Shown: positions 1 through 7,421 of the stretch, in pieces
Position numbering within the stretch: position 1 is the stretch's first letter
How the letters are laid out: each line of letters starts with the position of its first letter
NCBI RefSeq assembly: GCF_039812505.1
Contig: NZ_JBDIAQ010000113.1
Location: forward strand, 1 to 11,541
Direction of reading: 5' to 3'
Source: Intrasporangium_A sp039812505
GTDB taxonomy: Bacteria > Actinomycetota > Actinomycetes > Actinomycetales > Dermatophilaceae
DNA length: 11,541 nucleotides
The notes under the pieces: model-generated
Database searches by the model: none
Told to the model about the DNA's origin: nothing
Seen by the model: only the letters and a program-made list of their open reading frames with translations
Program-made: the position numbers and the translations under genes

Positions 1-77
1 GTGGTCGGATTGTGCGTGGTCGGGTGGCCGGGTGGGCTCGCACTTTCGGGCCGTGGTCGGATTGTGCGTGGTCGGGT
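1..77. repeat. 25-bp direct repeat, two copies 52 bp apart
   Basis: Positions 1-25 and 53-77 are identical, both beginning gtggtcggattgtgcgtggt. The shorter unit gtggtcgg recurs at 1, 17, 53, 69 and 83, so the stretch is a degenerate G/T-rich iteration. It lies just past the stop of the TetR gene at the 3' end of the minus-strand operon. No convincing gene or hairpin terminator is seen in 1-110. The first copy touches the window edge, so the array may continue to the left. Function unknown. Confidence 0.8.
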
Positions 78-110
78 TGTCGGTGGTCGGGCGGCCGGCG
101 CGGCACAGCG

Positions 111-716
111 TCACTCGGCCAGGCCGAGCCCCCGGGCGAGCTGCTCCGCCCACGCGTCGACGACGCGCCCGCGCCGCCGCGAGTCGTCGGTCAGGACGGC
201 GGCCAGCGCCAGACCGCGGACCATGTCCAGCGTCGCCTGCACGAGGGTGCGCACGTGGGGGTCGGAGTCGTCCACCCCGAGCAGCCGGACCGTCATCTCG
301 TGGACGCCGCCGCCGAACCTGCGCTCCAGGGGGACGATCCGCTGTCGCAGCGTCTCGTCGGCCGCCGCCGCCGTCCACACCTGCAGTGCAGCCTCGAAGA
401 GCGGTCCGAGGTAGACCTCGACGATGGTGTGCAGCACGTGGGCGACCCGCTCCGCGCCGGTGAGGTCGGGCACGGTCATGGCCTCGACGAGCTCGGACCG
501 CCTCTCGAACATGTGGTCCAGGGCCGCGACGATGAGGTCCTCGCGGGTCGGGAAGTGGTGTTGCAGGGCGCCCCGGCTCGTGCCCGCGTCCGCGGCGATG
601 ACCGCGACCGACGAGGCCTCCCAGCCGCGAGAGGCCAGCGACTCGACGGCGGCCTCGAGGATCCGCAGCCGGGTCGCACGGCTGCGGTCCTGCTTGGGCT
701 CTGTGACCGTGCTCAT
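111..716 (-). CDS. TetR/AcrR-family transcriptional regulator
   Basis: A 201-residue protein of normal TetR length. Residues about 14-60 form the N-terminal helix-turn-helix, with the family signature TSRGALQHHFPTREDLIVAA at the recognition helix. The remaining ~140 residues are helical and should hold the ligand pocket and dimer face; that is family knowledge, as the ligand cannot be read from sequence. The start is the ATG at 716, which gives the usual short basic lead-in before the helix-turn-helix; no strong Shine-Dalgarno precedes it. It is the last gene of the minus-strand operon, 33 bp after the enoyl-CoA hydratase, so it is probably co-transcribed and autoregulated. The likely target is the inverted repeat at 7001-7030 and the likely inducer an acyl-CoA intermediate. 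Role comparable to AtuR or LiuQ, by inference. Confidence 0.93.
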   Translation of the reverse strand: MSTVTEPKQDRSRATRLRILEAAVESLASRGWEASSVAVIAADAGTSRGALQHHFPTREDLIVAALDHMFERRSELVEAMTVPDLTGAERVAHVLHTIVEVYLGPLFEAALQVWTAAAADETLRQRIVPLERRFGGGVHEMTVRLLGVDDSDPHVRTLVQATLDMVRGLALAAVLTDDSRRRGRVVDAWAEQLARGLGLAE

Positions 717-749
717 CTGGTGATCGGGGAGGTATGGCGGGGGGCCGGC

Positions 750-1541
750 TCAGCTCGTCCAGCGGGGCGGGCGGCGCTGGAGGAAGGCCGCCATCCCCTC
801 GCGGGCCTCCTCGCTCGCGAACAGCCGGGAGGACTGTTCGGCCAGCCGCTCGCGGTCGGCCGCGAACGTCTCGAGCAGGTGGTGGTTGAGCAGGGCCTTG
901 GACTCTCGCAGGCCCTGCGGCGAGCAGGCCGCGAACGAGGCGACGAACTCGGCGACGGCGGCATCCACCTCGTCCGAGCGATCGACGGCACGGGAGACCA
1001 GTCCGATCTGCAGGGCGCGCGCGGCGTCGAACTTGTCGCCGGTCAGGAAGGACTCCGTGGCGGCCCGGCTGGTCAGGCGGGGCACCACGGTCAGGGAGAT
1101 GACCGATGGGGCCAGGCCGAGCCGCGACTCGGTCAGCGCGAAGGTCGACCCGGGCCCGGCGACGACCACGTCGCAGGCCGCCACGAGCCCCATCCCGCCG
1201 GCGCGTACGTGCCCGTCGATGCGCCCGACGACCGGCTTGTCCAGCGCGACGATCGCCCGGAGCAGGTCGATGAGCTGGTCGGCCCGGGCCCGGGCCGGGT
1301 CGCCGACCGGCCCGCTGGAGGCCTCGGTGAGGTCGGCCCCGGCGCAGAAGGTGCCGCCCGTGTGGGTCAGCACGACGGTGCGCACGCCGGGGTCGGCCTC
1401 CGCCGCGGCCAGTGCGGCCCGCAGCTCGCGCACCAGCTGGTCCGACAGGGCGTTCCGGTTGTGCGGCGAGTCGAGGGCGATCCGGGCCACACCCCCCGAG
1501 GTCTCGACCGCTACTCGTGGGCCGGTGGGCTGCTCGGTCAT
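750..1541 (-). CDS. Enoyl-CoA hydratase/isomerase (crotonase) family protein
   Basis: A 263-residue crotonase-fold protein, full length for the family. Expected role: adding water to the carboxylated enoyl-CoA made by the neighbouring carboxylase, as LiuC or AtuE do in the leucine and terpene pathways. Oxyanion-hole segments are TFCAGADL (residues 64-71) and GHVRAGGMGLVAACD (110-124). By eye alignment with rat crotonase, catalytic Glu164 is kept as Glu138 (ALTESRLG), while the Glu144 position is Gly118. Many hydratases near AtuE/LiuC have this G-L form, so the protein need not be inactive, but it probably uses one acid. The start at 1541 overlaps the carboxylase stop by 4 nt (ATGA), with GGAGG about 10 nt upstream. 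An open frame reaches 1712, but its extra residues are a shadow of the upstream gene. Confidence 0.92.
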   Translation of the reverse strand: MTEQPTGPRVAVETSGGVARIALDSPHNRNALSDQLVRELRAALAAAEADPGVRTVVLTHTGGTFCAGADLTEASSGPVGDPARARADQLIDLLRAIVALDKPVVGRIDGHVRAGGMGLVAACDVVVAGPGSTFALTESRLGLAPSVISLTVVPRLTSRAATESFLTGDKFDAARALQIGLVSRAVDRSDEVDAAVAEFVASFAACSPQGLRESKALLNHHLLETFAADRERLAEQSSRLFASEEAREGMAAFLQRRPPRWTS

Positions 1542-3598
1542 GGCGTGGTGTCCTCCGTCGTCTGGTCGGGGTCGGTCTCGGTCGGCGCGGCGTCGACCAC
1601 CGCGAGGGTGGTGCCCTGGTCCACCTGCTGGCCCACCACCACTGACAGGTGGGTCACGACCCCGGCCGTGGGGGCGGCCACCAGGTGCTCCATCTTCATC
1701 GCCTCGAGCCACAGTAGTGGCTGGCCGACCGCGACCCGGGTGCCGGCAGCCGCGGCCACCCGCACGACCGTCCCGGGCATCGGTGCGAGCAGGGTGCCCG
1801 TCGGCACCCGCGTCGACGGGTCGGTGAAACGGGGTACCCCCTGCAACGTGATGCTCCCTTCGGCGCCCTGGACCACCACGGAGGAGACGTCGCCGGAGGC
1901 GAAGCGACCCACCGTGTACCGGCGCCGGATCCCGTCGACCTCCAGGACGACCCGGTCCGGCTCGGCGACCAGCAGGGCGACGGAGCCGGTGCCGGCGGGC
2001 AGCCGCTCGAGCTCGAGGCCCCGACGGGTGTGCCGGTAGCCGACCACGAGCTCGTCCGCCCGAACCGTGTAGCCCCGCCGCTGGAAGCCCCCGGGCACGT
2101 TGCGGAACCCGCTCGGGATCCCTTGCAGGACAGCCGCGTCGGCACGATCGAGGGCAGCATCGGCCAACGCCGCGACGAGGGCACCCAGCGTCGGCTCCAG
2201 GGCCGCCGCGCTCGCCAGCCCGGCCGGGTCGTGCTGCGTGTAGAACCTGGTGTCCGCAGCGCCGGACAGGTAGTCGGAGTGCAGCAGGCTCGCGACGAGC
2301 AGGTCACGGTTGGTCGTCGGGCCGTGGATGCGGGCCCGCCGCAGCGCGCCCGCGAGCTCGCGGGCGGCCTCGTCCCGGGTCGGTGCCCGGGAGATGACCT
2401 TGGCGAGCATCGGGTCGTAGGCGACACCCACGACGCTGCCGTCGCGCACCCCCGAGTCGAGCCGGATCCCATGCTCCTCGGGGATCGCGAACGACGTCGT
2501 GGCGTCCGGCAGCTCGAGCAGGTGCAGGGTGCCGCTCTGGGGCTGCCAGTCGTGGGCCGGGTCCTCGGCGTAGAGCCGGGCCTCGATGGAGTGGCCGGTC
2601 ATCGTCGGCTCGGCGCCGTGCAGGGCCAGCCCCGCCGCCATGTCGAGCTGCAGGCCGACGAGGTCGAGCCCGGTGACCGACTCGGTGACGGGGTGCTCGA
2701 CCTGCAGCCGGGTGTTCATCTCGAGGAACCAGAAACGGCCCCGGTCGTCGGCGAGGAACTCGACGGTCCCGGCCCCGCGGTAGTCCACGGCAGCCGCGGC
2801 GTTGCGCGCGGCGGTGAGGAGCCGCGCGCGCAGATCCCCTCCGAGGTGCTCGACCAGGGGAGAGGGCGCCTCCTCGATCACCTTCTGGTGGCGGCGTTGC
2901 AGCGAGCACTCTCGCTCCCCGAGGGCCCAGACCGTGCCGTGCGCGTCGCCCATGACCTGGACCTCGATGTGGTGACCTGCCTCGAGGTAGCGCTCGCAGA
3001 AGACCATGGGGTCACCGAACGACGCGGCCGCCTCACGTGAGGCGCTCCCGACCGCGGCACCGACCTCGTCAAGCGTGCGCACGATCCGCATCCCGCGACC
3101 ACCGCCGCCCGCCGAGGCCTTGACCAGGACCGGCAGGTGGGCCGCGCTGATGCCGGCCGGGTCGAGGCGGTCGAGCACCGGGACGCCGGCCTCGGCCATC
3201 AGCTGTTTCGACTCGACCTTGGATCCCATCAGCCGGATCGCGCGGGGCTCCGGACCGATCCAGATGAGCCCGGCCGCTTGCACGGCTGCCGCGAACTCGG
3301 CGTTCTCGGACAGGAAGCCGTAGCCGGGGTGGATCGCGTCGGCCCCGGCCCGGTGGGCCGCCGCGATGACGAGGTCACCGCGCAGGTAGGTCTCGGCCGG
3401 CGTGGTGCCCGCCAGCCGGACCGCGGCGTCGGCGTCGTCCACGTGCGGGCTGTCGGTGTCCGCGTCGGAGTAGACCGCGACCGTGGCGATGCCCCGCCGG
3501 CGGCAGGTGGCGAAGACCCGGCGGGCGATCTCGCCGCGGTTGGCGACCAGCACGCTGGTGATCGTCCGACCAGGGGTGGGTGGGTCCGGTGTCGTCAC
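1538..3598 (-). CDS. Acyl-CoA carboxylase alpha subunit (biotin carboxylase + BCCP)
   Basis: A 686-residue subunit that carboxylates its own biotin with ATP and bicarbonate. Domains in order: biotin carboxylase N-domain (about 13-125, VLVANRGEIARRVF); ATP-grasp (about 125-325, with loop VKASAGGGGRGMRI at 159-172, ERECSLQRRHQKVIEE at 228-243 and EMNTRLQVEHPVTE at 293-306); biotin carboxylase C-domain (about 335-445); a linker domain; and the biotinyl domain (about 600-670) with LEAMKMEHL, so Lys635 carries biotin. The length and layout fit methylcrotonyl-CoA, geranyl-CoA or propionyl-CoA type alpha subunits; the substrate is set by the partner beta subunit next door. The start is GTG at 3598, with TGAGG five bases upstream, 7 bp after the carboxyltransferase stop. 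The C-terminal tail (about 670-686) is acidic and threonine-rich and ends in the 4-nt overlap with the hydratase gene. Confidence 0.96.
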   Translation of the reverse strand: MTTPDPPTPGRTITSVLVANRGEIARRVFATCRRRGIATVAVYSDADTDSPHVDDADAAVRLAGTTPAETYLRGDLVIAAAHRAGADAIHPGYGFLSENAEFAAAVQAAGLIWIGPEPRAIRLMGSKVESKQLMAEAGVPVLDRLDPAGISAAHLPVLVKASAGGGGRGMRIVRTLDEVGAAVGSASREAAASFGDPMVFCERYLEAGHHIEVQVMGDAHGTVWALGERECSLQRRHQKVIEEAPSPLVEHLGGDLRARLLTAARNAAAAVDYRGAGTVEFLADDRGRFWFLEMNTRLQVEHPVTESVTGLDLVGLQLDMAAGLALHGAEPTMTGHSIEARLYAEDPAHDWQPQSGTLHLLELPDATTSFAIPEEHGIRLDSGVRDGSVVGVAYDPMLAKVISRAPTRDEAARELAGALRRARIHGPTTNRDLLVASLLHSDYLSGAADTRFYTQHDPAGLASAAALEPTLGALVAALADAALDRADAAVLQGIPSGFRNVPGGFQRRGYTVRADELVVGYRHTRRGLELERLPAGTGSVALLVAEPDRVVLEVDGIRRRYTVGRFASGDVSSVVVQGAEGSITLQGVPRFTDPSTRVPTGTLLAPMPGTVVRVAAAAGTRVAVGQPLLWLEAMKMEHLVAAPTAGVVTHLSVVVGQQVDQGTTLAVVDAAPTETDPDQTTEDTTP

Positions 3599-3608
3599 GA
3601 GTGCCTCA
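3599..3608 (-). promoter_or_regulatory. Shine-Dalgarno for the biotin carboxylase gene, sharing the upstream stop codon
   Basis: On the minus strand TGAGG (3608-3604) is followed by a 5-nt spacer and the GTG start at 3598. The TGA at 3608-3606 is also the stop codon of the carboxyltransferase gene. Termination of one subunit therefore places a ribosome on the start signal of the other, which suggests translational coupling. It also decides the GTG start. Confidence 0.7.
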
Positions 3609-5204
3609 CATCCGGAAGACCCCGAACGAGGTCGCGCCCTCGACCGGTGCGTTGTGGATCGCGGACAGGGCGATGCCGAGCACCGACCGGGTGTCGCGCG
3701 GGTCGATGATCCCGTCGTCGTAGACCAGGCCGGACAGCACCAGCGGCAGCGCCTCGGCGGTGATCTGCTGCTCGATCGCGGCGCGCACCGCGAGCGCGCC
3801 CCCCTCGTCGAACGGGTTGCCCTGGGCGAGCGCCGAGGCCTTCGACACCGAGTAGGTGACCTCGGCGAGCTGCTGCGCGCCCATCACCGAGCTGCGGGCG
3901 CTCGGCCAGGCGAAGACGAACCGCGGCTCGTAGGCCCGGCCGCACATGCCGTAGTGCCCGGCGCCGTACGAGTTGCCGAGCAGGACCGAGATGTGCGGGA
4001 CCGTCGAGTTGGACACGGCGTTGATCATCATCGCGCCGTGCTTGATGATGCCGCCCTGCTCGTACTCCTTGCCGACCATGTAGCCGGTCGTGTTGTGCAG
4101 GAACAGCAGGGGGGTGTCGGTCTGGTTGGCGAGCTGGATGAACTGGGCCGCCTTCTGCGACTCCTGGCTGAACAGCACGCCTCGGGCGTTGGCCAGGATC
4201 CCGATCGGGAAGCCGTGCAGCTGCGCCCACCCGGTGACGAGCGAGGTGCCGTAGAGCGGTTTGAACTCGTCGAAGTCCGAGTCGTCGACGATCCGGGCGA
4301 TGACCTCGCGCGGGTCGAACGGGTTCTTCAGGTCGGGGGGCACGATGCCGAGCAGGTCCTCGGCGGCATACCGCGGCGGTTCGGGAGTCGTGGTCACGGG
4401 CCCGGACGCCTTGCGCCGGTTCAGCCGCGCGACGATGCGCCGCCCGATCCGGATCGCGTCCTGCTCGTCGAGCGCGTAGTAGTCGGCGAGCCCGGAGGTT
4501 CGGGCGTGCATGGCGGCGCCGCCGAGCGACTCGTCGTCGGACTCCTCCCCGGTCGCGGCCCTGACGAGCGGGGGCCCGCCGAGGAAGACCTTGGAGCGCT
4601 CCTCGATCATCACGACGTGGTCGCTCATCCCCGGCAGGTAGGCCCCGCCCGCGGTGGAGTTGCCGAAGACGAGCGCGACCGTCGGGATCCCCGCGGCGGA
4701 CAGCCGTGTGAGGTTGCGGAAGATCGCGCCGCCGGGGATGAAGATCTCCTTCTGAGTCGGCAGGTCCGCGCCGCCGGACTCGACGAGGCTGATGACGGGA
4801 AGCCTGTTCTGGCGGGCGATCTCGTGCATCCGCAGGGTCTTCTTCACCGATGCGGGGTTGCTCGCGCCGCCCTTGACCGTCGGGTCGTTGGCGACGAGCA
4901 GGCACTCGACCCCCTCGACGACCCCGATGCCCGCGACCACGCTGCCACCCACGGTGAAGCGGCTGCCGTAGCCGGCGAACGGCGCGAGCTCGAGGAACGG
5001 CGCGTCGCGGTCGAGGAGCAGCTCGATCCGCTCGCGGGCGGTGAGCTTGCCGCGGCTGCGGTGCCGCGCGACGGCACGCTCACCACCGCCGGCGATAGCG
5101 AGCGCGAGCTGCGCGTCGATCTCGGCGAGCTGCGCGGTCATCGCCGCTGCGTTGGCCCGCGCCTCGTCGCTCGTCGGGTCGATCGCGCTGCGCAGGATGG
5201 TCAT
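3606..5204 (-). CDS. Acyl-CoA carboxylase beta subunit (carboxyltransferase; methylcrotonyl-/geranyl-CoA type)
   Basis: A 532-residue carboxyltransferase that moves CO2 from biotin to an acyl-CoA. Both crotonase-like halves are present: the N half (about 25-280) has NDPTVKGGASNPASVKKT, GNSTAGGAYLPGMSDH and LGGPPLVRAATGEE; the C half (about 290-525) has NTTGYMVGKEYEQGGIIKHG (371-390) and SYGAGHYGMCGRAYEPRF (412-429). Oxyanion glycines sit in AGGAY (around 185-189) and YGAGHYG (413-419). The length matches LiuB/AtuC (about 535-540). The NTTGYMVG and INAVSNSTVPH wording looks nearer to geranyl-CoA carboxylase than to leucine-pathway enzymes, but this is a reading by eye. The start is ATG at 5204, with GGAG five bases upstream (a GGAGG lies just before it); it overlaps the AtuA stop by 4 nt. 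An open frame to 5483 is a shadow of AtuA. Cytosolic, complexed with the alpha subunit. Confidence 0.95.
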   Translation of the reverse strand: MTILRSAIDPTSDEARANAAAMTAQLAEIDAQLALAIAGGGERAVARHRSRGKLTARERIELLLDRDAPFLELAPFAGYGSRFTVGGSVVAGIGVVEGVECLLVANDPTVKGGASNPASVKKTLRMHEIARQNRLPVISLVESGGADLPTQKEIFIPGGAIFRNLTRLSAAGIPTVALVFGNSTAGGAYLPGMSDHVVMIEERSKVFLGGPPLVRAATGEESDDESLGGAAMHARTSGLADYYALDEQDAIRIGRRIVARLNRRKASGPVTTTPEPPRYAAEDLLGIVPPDLKNPFDPREVIARIVDDSDFDEFKPLYGTSLVTGWAQLHGFPIGILANARGVLFSQESQKAAQFIQLANQTDTPLLFLHNTTGYMVGKEYEQGGIIKHGAMMINAVSNSTVPHISVLLGNSYGAGHYGMCGRAYEPRFVFAWPSARSSVMGAQQLAEVTYSVSKASALAQGNPFDEGGALAVRAAIEQQITAEALPLVLSGLVYDDGIIDPRDTRSVLGIALSAIHNAPVEGATSFGVFRM

Positions 5205-6976
5205 GGGTGCTCCACCTCCGTGGCGGCGGGAAGGAACCGGGCGGGCAGCCCGACGTGCCGCGCCCTCAGCCACTCGCCGAGGGCCTTGGCCTGCGGGTCG
5301 AAGCGAGCGGCATACGCGACCCCTTCGCCAAGGAGCCCCTCGATGACGAAGTTGAGCGCGCGAAGCCGCGGGAGCCGGGTGCGCGTGACGGTCAGCGCGC
5401 GCGTCTCGGGGAGCAGCTCCCGCAGCCGGTCGACGGTGAGGAACTCGTCCAGCCAGGCGAACTCGTCGTCCGAGCGCACCCACACGCCGACGTTGGCGTT
5501 GCCGCCCTTGTCACCGGAGCGGGCACCGACGATCGTCCCGAGGGGAGCGCTCACGACGGGTTCGTATGCCGCTGAGCCGGGTTCGTGAGGAACGCTCGTC
5601 GCGCGCGTGGACAAGTCGTCCGACAGCGGCTCGAGGAGCCTTGTCACCGAAGGCGGTTCGATGGCGACGCGTTCGCCGCCCGGGAGCGTGACGGTGTGGG
5701 CGGGCACCTCCTGCCGCACGTAGGCGGGCCGGTAGACGCCGTAGGCGGAGCCGCCGCCGGGTGGGCTGGTGAGGAAACAGCCCGGATAGCTGGCGAGGGC
5801 GATCTCGACGGCGGCGCCCGAGAAGGCTCGGCCGACCTTGCGCTCGTCGGGATCGCGGGCCGTCACGGTGAGGGTCGCGGCGGCACGCGCCTGGGTGTCG
5901 GGGTCCTCGTGGTCGGTGCGGGCCAGGGTCCAGGTGAGCTGGGCGGGCCGAACCGGGAGCGCCGCCTCGACCTGTCGCCGGGCGAGCTCGGCCTTCGCCT
6001 CGATGTCGAGACCGGTGAGCACGAAGGTCAGCTCGCCCCGGTAGCCGCCGACGCTCGTGCACGACACCTTGAGATCGGGGGGTGGAGGCTCGCCGCGAAC
6101 GCCGGCGAGCAGGACCCGGTCGGGACCTTGTTGCTCGAGGGTGACCGAGTCGAGGCGCAGCACCGCGTCGGGCCCGGCGTAGCGGGCGTCCTGCACCTCG
6201 TAGAGCAGCTGCGAGACGACGGTGTCGATGGTCACCGCGCCGCCGGTGCCGGGGTGCTTCGTGACGACGGAGGAGCCGTCCCGGCGGATCTCGGCGATGG
6301 GGAAGCCGGGCCTGGTCAGGTTGGGTATCTCGCGGAAGAAGGCCAGGTTGCCGCCGGTCGCCTGGGTGCCGCACTCGATGACGTGCCCGGCCGCCATGGC
6401 ACCGGCGATGGCGTCGAACTCCGTGCGCCCCCAGTCGAACCGGGCGATCGCTGGTCCGACGACCACGGAGGCGTCGGTGACCCTGCCGGTGATCACAACG
6501 TCGGTGCCGGCCCGGCAGGCGGCGGCGACGCCGAAGCCGCCGAGGTAGGCGTTGGCCGCCAGCGGTGTGCCCAGGCCGAGCTCGGCGGCCCGGTCGGTGA
6601 GGTCGTCGCCGTCGACGACGGCGACCGAGACGTCGAGCCCCAGGCGGCCGGCAAGGTGGTGGACAGCAGCGGCGCAGCCGTGCGGGTTCAGGCCGCCCGC
6701 GTTGGTGACGATGCGCACGCCCTTGTCCTGGGCCAGGCCGAGGCAGTCCTCGAGCTGGCGCAGGAACGTGCGGACGTAGCCGAGCCCCTGGTCCCGCGCC
6801 CGGTCGCGGCCGAGGATGAGCATGGTCAGCTCCGCGAGGTAGTCCCCGGTCAGGACGTCGAGCCGGCCGCCCTCCAGCATCTCGCGCATCGCCGAGAGCC
6901 GGTCGCCGTAGAACCCGGAGCAGTTGCCGACGCGCAGGACCCCGGCGTCCCCCGGCTGACGGCTCATGTCGGTCAT
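5201..6976 (-). CDS. AtuA family protein (DUF1446, acyclic terpene utilisation)
   Basis: A 591-residue protein. The N-terminal AtuA/DUF1446 domain (about 14-460) begins with the hallmark VLRVGNCSGFYGDRLSAMRE and includes TNAGGLNPHGCA (91-102), ITGRVTDASVVVGP (162-175) and ECGTQATGGN (201-210). A separate C-terminal AtuA-type domain (about 478-580) has SGDKGGNANVGVWV (487-500). In Pseudomonas, atuA is the first gene of the citronellol/geraniol cluster and is needed for growth on terpenes, but its reaction is not established to my knowledge. It is the first gene of the minus-strand operon, just after the inverted repeat at 7001-7030. ATG 6976 is given as the start; ATG 6967 in the same frame is equally possible, since neither has a clear Shine-Dalgarno. 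The open frame to 7210 runs through the operator and is not credible. Confidence 0.92.
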   Translation of the reverse strand: MTDMSRQPGDAGVLRVGNCSGFYGDRLSAMREMLEGGRLDVLTGDYLAELTMLILGRDRARDQGLGYVRTFLRQLEDCLGLAQDKGVRIVTNAGGLNPHGCAAAVHHLAGRLGLDVSVAVVDGDDLTDRAAELGLGTPLAANAYLGGFGVAAACRAGTDVVITGRVTDASVVVGPAIARFDWGRTEFDAIAGAMAAGHVIECGTQATGGNLAFFREIPNLTRPGFPIAEIRRDGSSVVTKHPGTGGAVTIDTVVSQLLYEVQDARYAGPDAVLRLDSVTLEQQGPDRVLLAGVRGEPPPPDLKVSCTSVGGYRGELTFVLTGLDIEAKAELARRQVEAALPVRPAQLTWTLARTDHEDPDTQARAAATLTVTARDPDERKVGRAFSGAAVEIALASYPGCFLTSPPGGGSAYGVYRPAYVRQEVPAHTVTLPGGERVAIEPPSVTRLLEPLSDDLSTRATSVPHEPGSAAYEPVVSAPLGTIVGARSGDKGGNANVGVWVRSDDEFAWLDEFLTVDRLRELLPETRALTVTRTRLPRLRALNFVIEGLLGEGVAYAARFDPQAKALGEWLRARHVGLPARFLPAATEVEHP

Positions 6977-7000
6977 GACATCGCAGCGTGGCACACCCGA

Positions 7001-7030
7001 CCCAAAACAAGCAAGCCTGCTTGTTTTGGG
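7001..7030. promoter_or_regulatory. Perfect 13-bp inverted repeat, probable TetR operator
   Basis: The left arm cccaaaacaagca (7001-7013) and right arm tgcttgttttggg (7018-7030) are exact reverse complements around agcc. It is an AT-rich island in GC-rich DNA, 24 bp upstream of the AtuA start and 25 bp upstream of the divergent chimeric frame at 7056. A two-fold symmetric site of this size between divergent genes is the usual operator form for TetR dimers. The operon encodes a TetR protein (111-716), so autoregulation is the simplest reading. A hairpin terminator is unlikely, as the site precedes both starts. No convincing -35/-10 pair could be placed next to it. Confidence 0.8.
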
Positions 7031-7055
7031 CAGGTGCACGGTCCACCTTCTGACC

Positions 7056-7391
7056 ATGCGCCTCACCGACGACCACGCGGTCTTTCGCCGGGGCATCCGG
7101 CACTTCGTCGACACCGTGGTCAACCCGCGTGCGGACGGCTGGGAGCGGGACGGGGCCTTTCCCGCGCACGAGGTCTTTCCCGAGGCAGCCGCGGTCGGGC
7201 TGCTCGGCATCGAGTACGACCCCGCCTACGGCGGGCTCGGCGCCGAGCAGCTGCCGGCCCGCGTCACCGAGTACGCGAGGTCGCGGCTGGGCGGCTTCCA
7301 GGTCCCGAAGGTCGTCCGGGTCGTGGTCGCCCTGCCCAAGACCGCGACCGGCAAGATCCAGAAGTTCGAGGTCCGGGCCCGGGCTCGCGAG
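7056..7391 (+). pseudogene. Acyl-CoA dehydrogenase N-terminus fused in frame to acyl-CoA ligase C-terminus (deletion remnant)
   Basis: From ATG 7056 the frame gives about 65 residues of an acyl-CoA dehydrogenase N-terminal helical domain (HAVFRRGIRHFVD, GAFPAHEVFPEAAAVGLLG, EYDPAYGGLGAEQ). Near 7250 it passes without a frame break into about 47 residues of the C-terminal domain of an AMP-forming acyl-CoA ligase (VTEYARSRLGGFQVPKVVRV, then the A10 motif PKTATGKIQK, Lys at residue 100, and FEVRARARE). The FAD-binding and catalytic parts of the dehydrogenase and the adenylation core of the ligase are absent, so neither activity is expected. No stop follows at the ligase end; the frame runs antisense through the aldehyde dehydrogenase to 9203, which is not credible coding. 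It is read divergently from the carboxylase operon across the shared operator. The intact ancestors would have been the activating and dehydrogenating steps of the same pathway. Confidence 0.82.
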
Positions 7392-7421
7392 GGCTGGGCA
7401 CCGGACCTCGAACGACGCGGG

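Noticed and set aside
12..2039. 675-codon plus-strand open frame opposite the TetR, hydratase and carboxylase genes
   Set aside because: It is antisense to three recognisable genes, rich in Arg, Gly and Ala, with no family resemblance. Such frames are expected in GC-rich DNA.
3483..5588. 701-codon plus-strand open frame opposite the carboxyltransferase
   Set aside because: It is a shadow of a well-recognised gene with biased composition and no recognisable domains.
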